From: Adiantum capillus-veneris
Taxonomy: Eukaryota > Streptophyta > Polypodiopsida > Polypodiales > Pteridaceae
Assembly: GCA_014529385.2 (NCBI GenBank)
Contig: CM043946.1
Coordinates: 18,807,077 to 18,871,076, forward strand
DNA length: 64,000 nucleotides
Reading direction: 5' to 3'
Below the pieces are notes generated by a model, which ran no database searches, was not told where the DNA came from, and saw only the letters and a program-made list of their open reading frames with translations. This document shows positions 1 to 10,023 of this stretch, piece after piece. The position numbers and the translations under genes are program-made. Positions within the stretch are counted from its first letter, which is position 1. Each line of letters opens with the position of its first letter.

Positions 1-17
1 TCTCTCTCTCTCTCTAT

Positions 18-2744
18 GGTGTATCTCTATGGCAAGGCACCAATGACTTTACATGTAGAAAGCACAATGGTGCTAGCGTGATTGACTATATGTTGTTCTC
101 AGAAGCCACTCTAGAATGCATACAAAGCTTTACACTTGGTGAATGGAATCCGGAATCGGATCATAGGATGTTATGTATTGACCTCAAGTGTGGTAAACGG
201 CCCGAGCATGTAGCCTCCAATCATGATGTGAATCATTTGTACCTACGTCTAGACTTCAAACGAGCACTTATATATGCTGATATGGTGGACCAAATGTTAA
301 GCATGATAGAGCATCAAGGGAGCCCAACATTAGAATGCAAGTGGAAATTTTTCAAAGAAGTAATTTTCTCTTGTGCGAAGGAATGCTTTTCGGCGAAACA
401 CATGTCTTGCAAAAGGTCTAAGAAGGGTAGCACCAAGAAGAAATGGTTTGACATGGAATGTAGTCAAGCCCGAAAACACTTGCTAAGATTGGATGCAATC
501 AAAGACAAGGAAGTTTACTTGGAATGTTCACACACATACAAAGCACTTGTTCAAAAGAAGAGGAGAAGGTGGGAAGTCGAAAAACAACTTCTTTTAGCAC
601 AAGAGAAAGCACATGCATGTGGCAAGTTTTGGCAAAATCTAAAAGGCAAGCGCGTTGAGAGCTTTGGTGACTTGACTCTTGAGGATATGTATATGCATTG
701 TAAGAACCTCTATGAGCAACCCAATGTTGATAAGATGGAGGGTTGTAGCTCCCTTCCATTTATGTCTCCCTTCTTTACCATTGAAGATGTATGCCGCGCG
801 CTTGAGAAACTTGCTACTCGCAAGGCAGGTGACCTTCAAGGTGTCAAGGCTGAAATGATTAAATGGACAAGCAAGAAAACACGATATTGGATATGCGATA
901 TGTTTAACCTTGCACTTCAGTATGGCATGCCTCATGATTGGAGTGCAAATTGGATCAAACCTTTGCACAAAGGAGGAGATGTAAACAATGTGAACAACTA
1001 TCGCACTATAATGGTTGGTTCTTTGATGGCAAAGTTATTTGGATGTATCATGGAGATGAAGATAAGTGAATGGGCTGAAAAGAATGGCAAACGTGCGCTT
1101 GGCCAAGCAGGTTTTCGAAAGCATCATAGCACTATTGATCACCTTATCACTCTTCGAGTTCTTATGGAAGCGTCTCGATTGAAAGGAAAAAAGTTGTATT
1201 GTTGCTTTGTGGATTTCAAGAAAGCTTTTGACATGGTACCGCGAGGAAATCTTTGGAGACGTATGCAAAGCCTTCAAGTGCCGAGAGAATTTATGCATGC
1301 AGTCTTTCGCATCTACCAAAAAGTGATATGTCGATTACGTATGGGAGATGGAATTTCAGAATTTTTTGCAAGCACTATTGGTGTCAAACAAGGATGCCCA
1401 CTTTCCCCAACCCTCTTTGGGCTACTCATTGATGAATTGGAATACATGGTTCTTGATTTTATGCAGCAAGAAGGCATAGAAGAGGTTAAGATTGGAAATG
1501 CGGTGATCATGCTTTTGCTTTATGCCGATGATGTAGTGCTCTTGGCACATACCTTAGAAGATGCACAAAAGCTTATGAGTGTCTTGGAACGCTTTTGCCT
1601 ACATAGCGGGCTGATCGTGAATGGATCCAAAACCAAGATTATGCTTGTAAAGACCCTCAATGACGAAAATCCATGCATTGTATACAACAATGAGAAACTT
1701 GAAGTGGTAGATCACTTCAAGTACCTTGGCCTTGAGGTTCCATCCAATCATAAATGGAAGGATTGTGCAATGCGTCGCTTCGAAGCCGGAAAGAGGGCTT
1801 ATTATGCATTTGAGAACATGTGCAATGCAGGAGAGATCAAGTGTTGGGCTCTCAAAAAGTACCTCTTTGACACATTGGTGACACCGGTGCTTCTTTATGG
1901 AGTGGAGGTGTGGGGTGGAAGCATCGGGAAGTCTACTTGGAAAGAGTTTGAGAATGTACAAAAGCGTTTTCTCACCAACTTTCTCCAAGTCAAGACACAA
2001 ACACCCTACATGCTCTTACTTCTTGAGTCCGGATCGCTTCCCATTGAGGTCTTGGGCTTGGAAAGGGTTGTGGAGTACATGCGTAAGACACAACGTAGCC
2101 CTTTGCATCGACTTCCTAGAATCGCATATGAAGCAAGTCAAAAGGTTCAAAAGACATGCAAGAGCAAAATACTAAGTTCGGGGTGGATGCTTGATATCAA
2201 GAAATGGTTTGGAAGATGGGATGCATGTCACTTGGTCAAGGATGCGTCGATCGACTCCCAAGTTAATGAGGCCTTCTTACAACGCCAATGTATCATGGCT
2301 TGGGAGAAATCCGGAGGTTCTCGCTTCAGCCATTACACCACACACGTTTCCCCAAACTACAAATCTCTCTTCTTCTCGGAACGAGGTAACCGAACCCATT
2401 CCTATATCCTTGAGCCCATCCCGTTGAGTGCGATCCGCACCATTGCCTCCATTCGTCTTAGCTCCCATTCTCTACGCTGCGAGACAGGACGTTGGGGCAC
2501 TGGCGAGGAGTGTCATCGACTTTACACCTTATGCCCTCGTCAAGTGCGAGAGAGTGAGTACCACACACTACTTGAGTGCTCAGCTTTTGACCACATTAGG
2601 TCCTCTTTTCCCCATATATTCAGCCATGAGCTCTCCCTACATACCTTCCTCTCCCAACCACGATGTGGACTCTCTATTGCGACGCTCATTTCAGCCATTT
2701 TTGAGCATCGAGAGTCACTTATGAACTCCACTCACACCACGTGA
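18..2744 (+). CDS. LINE ORF2 protein, partial (endonuclease C-terminus, reverse transcriptase, zinc tail)
   Basis: The frame stays open from the window edge to a TGA at 2742-2744, about 908 codons, with no internal stop. The first residues are the end of an EEP endonuclease, including the IDYMLF and SDHRML segments. The reverse transcriptase core follows: motif A with VDFKKAFD (about 1209-1232), motif B with GVKQGCPLSP (about 1381-1410) and the catalytic YADD at 1521-1532. The C-terminus carries a Cys/His cluster (CPRQV...HTLLEC, about 2532-2580) of the kind that binds RNA in LINE proteins. The protein would nick target DNA and prime cDNA synthesis there. Because the endonuclease N-terminus is missing, this copy cannot be autonomous, although its RT half looks intact. 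Confidence 0.88.
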   Translation, partial: GVSLWQGTNDFTCRKHNGASVIDYMLFSEATLECIQSFTLGEWNPESDHRMLCIDLKCGKRPEHVASNHDVNHLYLRLDFKRALIYADMVDQMLSMIEHQGSPTLECKWKFFKEVIFSCAKECFSAKHMSCKRSKKGSTKKKWFDMECSQARKHLLRLDAIKDKEVYLECSHTYKALVQKKRRRWEVEKQLLLAQEKAHACGKFWQNLKGKRVESFGDLTLEDMYMHCKNLYEQPNVDKMEGCSSLPFMSPFFTIEDVCRALEKLATRKAGDLQGVKAEMIKWTSKKTRYWICDMFNLALQYGMPHDWSANWIKPLHKGGDVNNVNNYRTIMVGSLMAKLFGCIMEMKISEWAEKNGKRALGQAGFRKHHSTIDHLITLRVLMEASRLKGKKLYCCFVDFKKAFDMVPRGNLWRRMQSLQVPREFMHAVFRIYQKVICRLRMGDGISEFFASTIGVKQGCPLSPTLFGLLIDELEYMVLDFMQQEGIEEVKIGNAVIMLLLYADDVVLLAHTLEDAQKLMSVLERFCLHSGLIVNGSKTKIMLVKTLNDENPCIVYNNEKLEVVDHFKYLGLEVPSNHKWKDCAMRRFEAGKRAYYAFENMCNAGEIKCWALKKYLFDTLVTPVLLYGVEVWGGSIGKSTWKEFENVQKRFLTNFLQVKTQTPYMLLLLESGSLPIEVLGLERVVEYMRKTQRSPLHRLPRIAYEASQKVQKTCKSKILSSGWMLDIKKWFGRWDACHLVKDASIDSQVNEAFLQRQCIMAWEKSGGSRFSHYTTHVSPNYKSLFFSERGNRTHSYILEPIPLSAIRTIASIRLSSHSLRCETGRWGTGEECHRLYTLCPRQVRESEYHTLLECSAFDHIRSSFPHIFSHELSLHTFLSQPRCGLSIATLISAIFEHRESLMNSTHTT

Positions 2745-2764
2745 CATGTTCATTTGGTCCCATA

Positions 2765-2778
2765 GGTCATATTTGACC
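2765..2778 (+). other. LINE 3'-UTR hairpin (copy 1)
   Basis: The sequence GGTCA-TATT-TGACC forms a perfect 5-bp stem with a 4-nt loop. It lies about 20 nt after the ORF2 stop codon's downstream CCCATA motif and just before the GGACGATAAT element that precedes the microsatellite tail. The same hairpin occurs at 16302-16315 and 18016-18029, and with a 3-nt loop at 47483-47495. By analogy with stringent LINEs it is probably the RT recognition signal on the RNA; that role is inference. Confidence 0.6.
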
Positions 2779-2794
2779 TTCCAGGACGATAATA

Positions 2795-2842
2795 GAACTA
2801 TCTATCTATCTATCTATCTCTCTCTCTCTCTCTCTCTCTCTC
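2795..2842 (+). repeat. (TATC)n(TC)n LINE tail and junction to copy 2
   Basis: Tetranucleotide TATC repeats pass into TC dinucleotides and then directly into the first base of LINE copy 2 at 2843. The tail of one element therefore serves as the 5' flank of the next. Confidence 0.85.
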
Positions 2843-3066
2843 AGCCGTTTTTTGATCTAGTAGACAGCAGTTCACTCTTTTGACCATAACTTGCTCATCC
2901 GAACTCCGATTTAGGTGATCTATAGCCTCAATCGAAGAGCACGAAGCCCTCTATGCAATGATGTAAAGACAAAATTTTTCTGTGTAATGGAAGGCTTTGC
3001 TGTAACAGCATCTCAGAACTGAAAAAACTATCAAAACTTTGCGTTTTTGTTGCCGACTTGAAGGCA

Positions 3067-3995
3067 ATGTCAGACAAAACTCGCAAGGGTGGAAAAGCCA
3101 CACTCGCCATGGAGAATGATGCAAAATCTCCAAAGAATTTGGATGCTAATCCAACCACGTCATCTACAACAACGGAAGCAATGATCATGGCTTACTTGAT
3201 CTCGTTACAAGAAACCGTCAACAAACAAGGTGAAGAGTTGCGCGCACTTGCAATGGAGAATGGTACTTTAAGAGTTCTCGTTGTGGAGAATGAGCACCTC
3301 AAGAAGGTTCTTGAAATGCAAACAACACGCTTGATGCATCTTGAGAATGAAGTTCAAGAATGTAAACGCTCTCTTGTTGACATGAATGTATTGAAAGAGC
3401 GCTTGAGCAAAGTTGAGAGTGATCATGTATTGAAAGAGGAAACAATAGATACAATACGACATGATGTATGTGAGATGAGAAATGCATCCAAATCATGGGC
3501 TGATATATGTAAGGATAATGTGGTTTCTACATCTCCTATCACGCAAGCCGTTGTCCAAGCAAAGAATGTAGAGAATGTGGACACTCAAGAATTGCACGAA
3601 CGACAAAAACGCTCAAAGAACATCGTCATTCGTGAAATCAAGGAGGAAAGCATGGAAACACCCAATCTCTTGCAGTTGCTATTGAAGAGTTTTTTGCTAC
3701 ACACTTTGGCATGTGAGGAATCATGGCTTATGGTGCACATCGAGTTGGAAAACAAGGAGTCCCTCGCTCGGGAGAAAGACCTATTGTATGTACCATGGCT
3801 GATGAGGTAAAGAGAAAGATCATCCTTGACAATGGTTGGATCTACCTCAAAGGAACAGGTTGTAATGTATATGAGGATCGCATTATTATGCAACAAAATG
3901 TACGTCGCAAAGCATATGAGGAAAAAAGCAAGAAGGTTGTATCACCTCAAGAAGAAAAGCCACTTAAGGAGGATGCAAGTCCACCCAACAAATAG
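3067..3995 (+). pseudogene. LINE ORF1 (coiled-coil, RRM-like nucleic-acid chaperone), frameshifted
   Basis: ORF1 starts at ATG 3067; the upstream frame offers only a TTG. The N-terminal half is low-complexity and basic, followed by a long heptad-rich coiled coil (about 3200-3470). The C-terminal half contains RPIVCTMADEVKRK (about 3774-3815) and a later basic stretch, which resembles the RRM/CTD of L1-type ORF1 proteins. Such proteins trimerise and coat element RNA. The first frame drifts to a stop at 3808-3810 after a frameshift near 3670-3700. The downstream frame carries the RRM-like part and ends with TAG at 3993-3995, and that frame also has a TGA near 3713. The stop lies 6 nt before the ORF2 ATG. 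This copy is defective. Confidence 0.72.
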
Positions 3996-4001
3996 GGACA
4001 C

Positions 4002-6317
4002 ATGATCTATGAGACCAACTCACACTTGCGAATAAGCTTTTGGAATTGTAACGAGTATCCATGGAATGCGGGAATTGGCATTGATGAGCTTACCAATGAC
4101 TCCGATGTGATACTTCTTGTCGAAACATGGGAGCATGATGCGCAACGAATTCTTGGATTTGACAAATACGATGTGCATTCTTTGATGTGGGCCAAAAATG
4201 CAAAGCAACTAAGAGGCCAAGGAGGCGTAGCATGTATGACCAAAAAGGGTTTGAAAGATGTTTCCATTGTCAAAGAAGATAAGTATAAACGCTACTTATG
4301 GCTGAAAATCAACCCACCAAATGGTCAAGTCATGTTTGTGGCCGGTTGCTACATTCCTCACTATGACTCCAACTTTTATGCTTGCTTGAATATGGATAGA
4401 GATCGGCCCTTTGTTGAACTAGAGGAAAACATTGCTCATTACAAGGATCAAGGTGAAGTCATTGTTTTTGGAGACATGAATGCTCGCACAAATATGCTAC
4501 AACACAACACACAACAAGTAGACATGCCGCATGTCTCAAGAAGAATGGATGACTCATACATGTATAATCAAAGTTCTAATGATGCAAAAGAAGTGGATCA
4601 CTATGGAAAGTCACTTCTACATATGTGCAATAGTACCGGAATGCTCATTGCAAATGGTGTATCTCTATGGCAAGGCACCAATGACTTTACATGTAGAAAG
4701 CACAATGGTGCTAGCGTGATTGACTATATGTTGTTCTTGGAAGCCACTCTAGAATGCATACAAAGCTTTACACTTGGTGAATGGAATCCGGAATCGGATC
4801 ATAGGATGTTATGTATTGACCTCAAGTGTGGTAAACGGCCCGAGCATGTAGCCTCCAATCATGATGTGAATCATTTGTACCTACGTCTAGACTTCAAACG
4901 AGCACTTATATATGCTGATATGGTGGATCAAATGTTAAGCATGATAGAGCATCAAGAGAGCCCAACATTAGAATGCAAGTGGAAAGTTTTCAAAGAAGTA
5001 ATTTTCTCTTGTGCGAAGGAATGCTTTTCGGTGAAACAAATGTCTTGCAAAAGGTCTAAGAAGGGTAGCACCAAGAAGAAATGGTTTGACATGGAATGTA
5101 GTCAAGCCCGAAAACACTTGATAAGTTTGGATGCAATCAAAGACAAGGAAGTTTACTTGGAATGTTCACACACATACAAAGCACTTGTTCAAAAGAAGAG
5201 GAGAAGGTGGGAAGTCGAAAAACAACTTCTGTTAGCACAAGAGAAAGCACATGCATGGGGCAAGTTTTGGCAAAATCTAAAAGGCAAGCGCGTTGAGAGC
5301 TTTGGTGAATTGACTCTTGAGGATATGTATATGCATTGTAAGAATCTCTATGAGCAACCCAATGTTGATAAGATGGAGTGTTCTAGCTCCATTCCGTTTA
5401 TGTCTCCCTTCTTTACCATTGAAGATGTATGCCGCGCGCTTGAGAAACTTGCTACTCGTAAGGCAGGTGACCTTCAAGGTGTCAAGGCTGAAATGATTAA
5501 ATGGACAAGCAAGAAAACACGATATTGGATATGCGATATGTTTAACCTTGCACTTCAGTATGGCATGCCTCATTATTGGAGTGCAAATTGGATCAAACCT
5601 TTGCACAAAGGAGGAGATGTAAACAATGTGAACAACTATCGCACTATAATGGTTGGTTCTTTAATGGAAAAGTTATTTGGATGTATCATGGAGATGAAGA
5701 TAAGTGAATGGGCTGAAAAGAATGGCAAACGTGCACTTGGCCAAACAGGTTTTCGAAAGCATCATAGCACTATTGATCACCTTGTCACTCTTCGAGTTCT
5801 TATGGAAGCGTCGATTGAAAGGAAAAAGGTTGTATTGTTGCTTTGTGGATTTCAAGAAAGCTTTTGACATGGTACCGCGAGGAAATCTTTGGAGACGTAT
5901 GCAAAGCCTTCAAGTGCCGAGAGAATTTATGCATGCAGTCTTTCGCATCTACCAAAAAGTGATATGTCGATTACGTATAGGAGATGGAATTTCAGAATTT
6001 TTTGCAAGCACTATTGGTGTCAAACAAGGATGCCCACTTTCCCCAACCCTCTTTGGGCTACTCATTGATGAATTGGAATGCATGGTTCTTGACTTTATGC
6101 AGCAAGAAGGCATAGAAGAGGTTAAGATTGGAAATGCGGTGATCATGCTTTTGCTTTATGCCGATGATGTAGTGCTCTTGGCACATACCTTAGAGGATGC
6201 ACAAAAGCTTATGAGTGTCTTGGAACGCTTTTGCCTACATAGCGGGCTGATCGTGAATGGATCCAAAACCAAGGTTATGCTTGTAAAGACCCTCAATGAT
6301 GAAAATCCATGCATTTT
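4002..6317 (+). pseudogene. LINE ORF2, 5' part (complete endonuclease and RT), frameshifted and interrupted
   Basis: ATG 4002 follows the ORF1 stop by 6 nt. The endonuclease shows all EEP motifs: ISFWNCN near the N-terminus, VILLVETW with the catalytic Glu, VAGCYIPH, VIVFGDMNAR with the Asp/Asn pair, and SDHRML. The RT follows. Relative to copy 1, two bases are missing near 5814 (in the segment encoding MEAS), so the frame changes before motif A. Motifs A, B and YADD are then read in the next frame (about 5849-6312). The coding sequence stops where the LTR element was inserted and continues at 15228. Only a few substitutions separate it from copy 1, so the amplification looks fairly recent. 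Confidence 0.82.
6313..6317. repeat. Target-site duplication ATTTT, left copy
   Basis: ATTTT immediately precedes the LTR start TGTGCG. The same five bases follow the other LTR at 15223-15227. Removing the insertion plus one copy restores the LINE reading colinear with copy 1. Confidence 0.92.
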
Positions 6318-6560
6318 TGTGCGCTCCTTGCCTCACTGTCGAAGCAAGGGACTTGCCAATACACCGTATGCGAGCCACAAACGGCTCCAAGCACACAACA
6401 AGCCTAAACTAGCAAGCTCAAGAAAACAAAGGGTGTGTCACTCACCGCTCTACGCTCGCCTTCGTGGTGGATTCCTCGCCGCGATGAAGAAGAAGCTGCA
6501 GTCGTGCCGCGCTCAACCGCTTCGCCGCCGTCGTGCCTTCGTAATGCTCGATCGCACACA

Positions 6561-6618
<58 letters not shown>

Positions 6619-6911
6619 AGGAGGTGAAGAAGAAGAAGATGGAGATGGAGCAAGAGCACTCTTCAATTGCACAAATGAGAGAATGAGTAAAAATTAGGTT
6701 TAGTTGGCTTTTATAGGAGCTCACCCCATTCACACTTGGGCGCCCATGCTTAACCAACTAATCCCTTGAATGTCCAAGTTAAAGTGCGCCTCTCATCGAC
6801 GATCACTCTACCTTTCCCTATTGGACCGACAAGCCCGGTACCTGACTCTACCAAATACATAATACACGTCCATCGTAGGTGATGGGTGTCCGTGTGCCGT
6901 GAGGGTTAACA
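6318..6911 (-). repeat. 3' LTR of the gag-pro element (left end)
   Basis: This 594-bp repeat starts TGTGCG and ends GTTAACA on the + strand. It carries a TATA box on the minus strand (CTATAAAAGCC, + strand 6706-6716) and an internal (CT)n flanked by (CA)n tracts (about 6558-6618). The other LTR at 14643-15222 is identical except for about two bases (T/G near its start and C/T near its end) and a shorter CT tract. Confidence 0.92.
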
Positions 6912-6924
6912 TGCCCCCCTTCCT
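6912..6924 (-). other. Polypurine tract
   Basis: Read on the minus strand, AGGAAGGGGGGCA lies directly against the 3' LTR, the expected primer site for plus-strand DNA synthesis. Confidence 0.7.
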
Positions 6925-8541
6925 GATGTAGATTCCGTCCTCGGAAGCTATTGAGTTGAAGCTGGTTCGTCGAGGTGGAAGAGCATTTGAGATGAATGTC
7001 CTTAGCCTTCTTCAGTCACTGCAAAATCAAACAACATTGGCACAATAATTGCATTCTCTTAAAAAGCATATGCAGTTTTAGGTAGACACATTGATTGGTA
7101 AAAGAATTTCAAACAATTTGTTAGCAATGAACATTAAATTGCAATGTAATCAAATGCATAAACAGATGTAAAGGCAAAAAATTAAACAAGTCTGGGGTCG
7201 CTAATTTGACGGTCGAAAAGCACTAGAGATCGAATATTAATACCATGGGTAAGCTTCTTAACTTTCTGTGGTCAATTAAGTTGTTTAATCGCGAGAGCCA
7301 AGTATTCATGTTCGAGGGCTGACTAGAGGCTATATCTAGAAAACCTTGTAGTTAAGCTACCATAAAAGGAATTTCTCATGAAATCATCGCCTGACTGATT
7401 ACTTTTTCTTTGACCCCCCAAGGTCTTTTCACACTGATTCAATTTTGAAGTGGGTGCTTATTTTGTATGCCTTGGGTTTTTTGCTTTTCAAGGAAAAGCG
7501 CCCACACTGGGAACCTCTAGGGCTCTAGTACCATAGGCAATACATGTGAGTGAAGTACCAAATCAAGCTGACATTTCTCTTCCAGCTTAAAATTTTACAT
7601 TGTGGCACTTTGATTTTTTGCTTGTTCATTTTCAGCATTTTAATTTTGTAACTTTGGGGGGCCATATAACACTGTTACACTCCCCAGGCTCATCACATTA
7701 GTAAACTCCCTTTATAATACTTAAGCTAAAGGTCAATAGGGTTAAGCCCACTAGAAAGCCCTAGTACATTTCATACAATGCTGCCTAAATCGGATTAAGA
7801 ACCTAAGTAACCATTGCTTATTAGGAAGGCATTCCCCATGGTATTAAGAGAAGATTTCTAATACCTAGCTTGGTCAAACTAGCTTAGTCGGACTGCTTGA
7901 TTTTTAAACCTAGACAAGTGATTATGACAAAACATTACATTGAATTAAATGTTTGATACTAAGCAAATGCACTGAATATTATGCTACCAATCACAATCAA
8001 AGCAGACAAACATGGATGCAAAAAAGATAAGGGCAATGCTAATGGATAAGAAACACCTGTTTGTGTTGATGGTCGCGCTTGATTTGAAGTGTGAACGAGA
8101 GAAAGGTTCCATGAAGGTCCAAATCCTATCAATAGCAACACGCTCCTGTACACACTAGGAAACAAAAGGAATACCTCCAGGAGGCACATTAGTGGGAAAA
8201 GAGATCTTGCTAATCACTCAACTCTAAAACAGAAACACTCCTATCGTACTAATCTTACCTACCCTCCATCACTCAAGTGATGAGGATCAAAGGTTTTTTA
8301 TGGCATAGGTTTCTGTTTCACTGTACCAGATGTGACATGTGTAGGTCTGAGTCAATGTTTTGACTTTAATGTGCATACTCGTTTGCTAATTGCTCTTGCT
8401 CTTTATTTTTTGTTTTTTTGTGAGTATAAAGCTTTATATGTACATTCCCTAAGATTGGAATTGAGAGGTTAGGGAAAAAGGTTGAGAGGGAAACAAGTGA
8501 ATGATGACTGTCAGCAGACACTCCCCCCTTCCTTGGGTAGA
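6925..8541 (-). other. Non-coding 3' internal region where pol would be expected
   Basis: About 1.6 kb between the last ORF and the polypurine tract holds no long ORF on either strand. I see no RT, RNase H or integrase motif, not even a decayed one. The base composition is AT-rich and not repetitive. In an autonomous relative pol would lie here, so it has been lost or replaced. Confidence 0.6.
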
Positions 8542-9057
8542 TCATACCGTTTGAAATGAGCTTGTCACCCTTTGAAACCAATTGTTCCAGTTGGTAATAG
8601 GTGAGGATTTTTGCCAATAGTTTTCTATTACCCTAGGTGCCTCGTCAAGTTGCAAGGGTGGTAAGGTACTCTCCCAGGATCGAACTTGAAGTGGTTCATT
8701 AGGTGATTCTTGAACACTGGGAGGTGTGGATTCTTTTGTAGCTTCATTGAGGTCCACTACTATAGATGGAGGCTGTGTAGAAGCTTTTACCTCTATGGAT
8801 GTATTACATGATGAGCTAGAATCTTCATGGGACTCCCCCCTTCCTGAGCTAGGTGGAACAAATCGTTCTTTCTTTGGTACCCAAACTAGCTCGGGAGCAG
8901 GTGTGTAGCATTCTGTGATTTTTTTCTTTCCACGATCATTGATTCGTTTTGGAGCTACAGGATTGGGCTCACTTGGGTCAGGTGATAGGTAAGAGCACAA
9001 TCTACGTTTTGGCACCCAGATTTGATCATTTCCTTGATAGTAGCCTTGGGCTTCCAA
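8542..9057 (-). CDS. Fourth segment of the gag-pro reading frame (WVPK-motif protein)
   Basis: This segment of about 171 codons is in the same frame as the protease ORF, from which it is separated by a single TGA (9061-9063) followed by CTA. It contains two tryptophan motifs, QIWVPKRRL and LVWVPKKERF, echoing KWVPKASL and LRWIPK at the end of the protease segment. The rest is Ser/Pro/Glu-rich and of low complexity. No enzyme domain is visible. It may be a C-terminal extension reached by stop-codon readthrough or a fragment created by a nonsense mutation. No function is claimed. Confidence 0.5.
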   Translation of the reverse strand: MEAQGYYQGNDQIWVPKRRLCSYLSPDPSEPNPVAPKRINDRGKKKITECYTPAPELVWVPKKERFVPPSSGRGESHEDSSSSCNTSIEVKASTQPPSIVVDLNEATKESTPPSVQESPNEPLQVRSWESTLPPLQLDEAPRVIENYWQKSSPITNWNNWFQRVTSSFQTV

Positions 9058-9060
9058 TAG

Positions 9061-9993
9061 TCATTTAGGGATCCATCGCAACATTTTCTTACTTTTCTTG
9101 GAGCGAGTGGTACGTTTCTTACAAGGCTTCTGTTTTTTAGCACTAGCTATGGTCACTAAAGAAGCTTTAGGGACCCACTTGTATGTTTTCTTCGTTACAT
9201 TAGGATGAGTCTTGTCGGAAGCGATATGCATTGCTTGTAGCATATTTAAGGGTATATGCATTTCATCCCCCTCAGGTGTTACCCAGGTCGTCCCTCTATT
9301 TCCCCAAGTGTCTATGGTTGATGCTAGGTGGACCCGGTCCACATTGTCTGATTCCGTCATACCCGGTAACACATCCATGTAAGGAGAATCTTGGCCAATG
9401 TCTGTATCCTTCTTACAAGTGTAACAATATTGTAGTGGGGCCGAGTGAACCGTGGTGTCAGAGCGATGATCAATAATGGTTTTACTCCCTAAGGGGTGTA
9501 CCTTACCAGTCACCAAATCCACTCTAAGGACAGAGTCTTGGAATTGCAAATAGACATGATTTTTAGACCAATCGTGAACCATTTGTGCTTCCCTCATGAA
9601 TGGTCGTCCTAAAATCATTTCATATGACATAAGGTGTTTAGAGAAATCCATTACAATGAACGTATGTCGTACCTTGTGTCCTAGAACTTTGATCTTAAGA
9701 TCCTTGAGCATCCCCATAGGTTTGGCTATGGTACCATTTGCCATCTTTACCACAATGTTAGTAACACTGAGGCGGGGTTTTCCCATGGATTCCCAACAAT
9801 CTTTTGTAACGATGCTAACTCCCGCACCACCATCAAGAATTCTCTTTATAGTTAATCCCTTGGTAGTGATGGGTAGGGTCGCATTAGACTCGTCGCCTTC
9901 AAAATACTGCCCTAATTCGTTAATGGGTACCTCGATCACAGACTCGTGTCCATCTAAGTCAAGTGATTGCACATGATTTTCCTCATCAATCAT
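9061..9993 (-). CDS. Retropepsin-like aspartic protease of the gag-pro element
   Basis: The 310-codon segment carries a retroviral-type aspartic protease: the active site RILDGGAGVSIV (DGG in place of the usual D-S/T-G), the flap-region segment around VKMANG, and the family signature MILGRPFM about 80 residues later. It would process Gag during particle maturation. The C-terminus is basic and ends in WVPK/WIPK motifs before TGA. It is in frame with gag across a single TAG (10024-10026), with the frame open through the intervening sequence to the ATG at 9993. Confidence 0.75.
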   Translation of the reverse strand: MIDEENHVQSLDLDGHESVIEVPINELGQYFEGDESNATLPITTKGLTIKRILDGGAGVSIVTKDCWESMGKPRLSVTNIVVKMANGTIAKPMGMLKDLKIKVLGHKVRHTFIVMDFSKHLMSYEMILGRPFMREAQMVHDWSKNHVYLQFQDSVLRVDLVTGKVHPLGSKTIIDHRSDTTVHSAPLQYCYTCKKDTDIGQDSPYMDVLPGMTESDNVDRVHLASTIDTWGNRGTTWVTPEGDEMHIPLNMLQAMHIASDKTHPNVTKKTYKWVPKASLVTIASAKKQKPCKKRTTRSKKSKKMLRWIPK

Positions 9994-10023
9994 AATCGAG
10001 TCAGGCCTATTTGGTTGCGCAAA

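Larger units (their letters stand above)
16..2842 (+). mobile_element. LINE copy 1, 5'-truncated, with microsatellite tail
   Basis: This is a non-LTR retrotransposon copy whose 5' end (base 16) abuts (TC)7 at the window edge, so it is truncated within the endonuclease domain. It matches copy 2 from about base 4649 onward almost base for base. After the ORF comes a short 3' UTR with the hairpin GGTCA-TATT-TGACC (2765-2778), then the sequence GGACGATAATAGAA and a (TATC)n(TC)n tail ending at 2842. A simple-repeat tail instead of poly(A), plus a conserved 3' hairpin, is known from CR1/L2/I/R1-like LINE groups rather than plant L1. The exact clade cannot be assigned by eye. Confidence 0.9.

Noticed and set aside
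499-2468. Minus-strand ORFs opposite LINE ORF2
   Set aside because: They are shadows of the RT coding frame; the + strand frame carries all conserved motifs.
6435-6686. Short ORFs within the LTRs (both LTR copies)
   Set aside because: They cross the CT/CA microsatellite and exist only because the LTR is duplicated.
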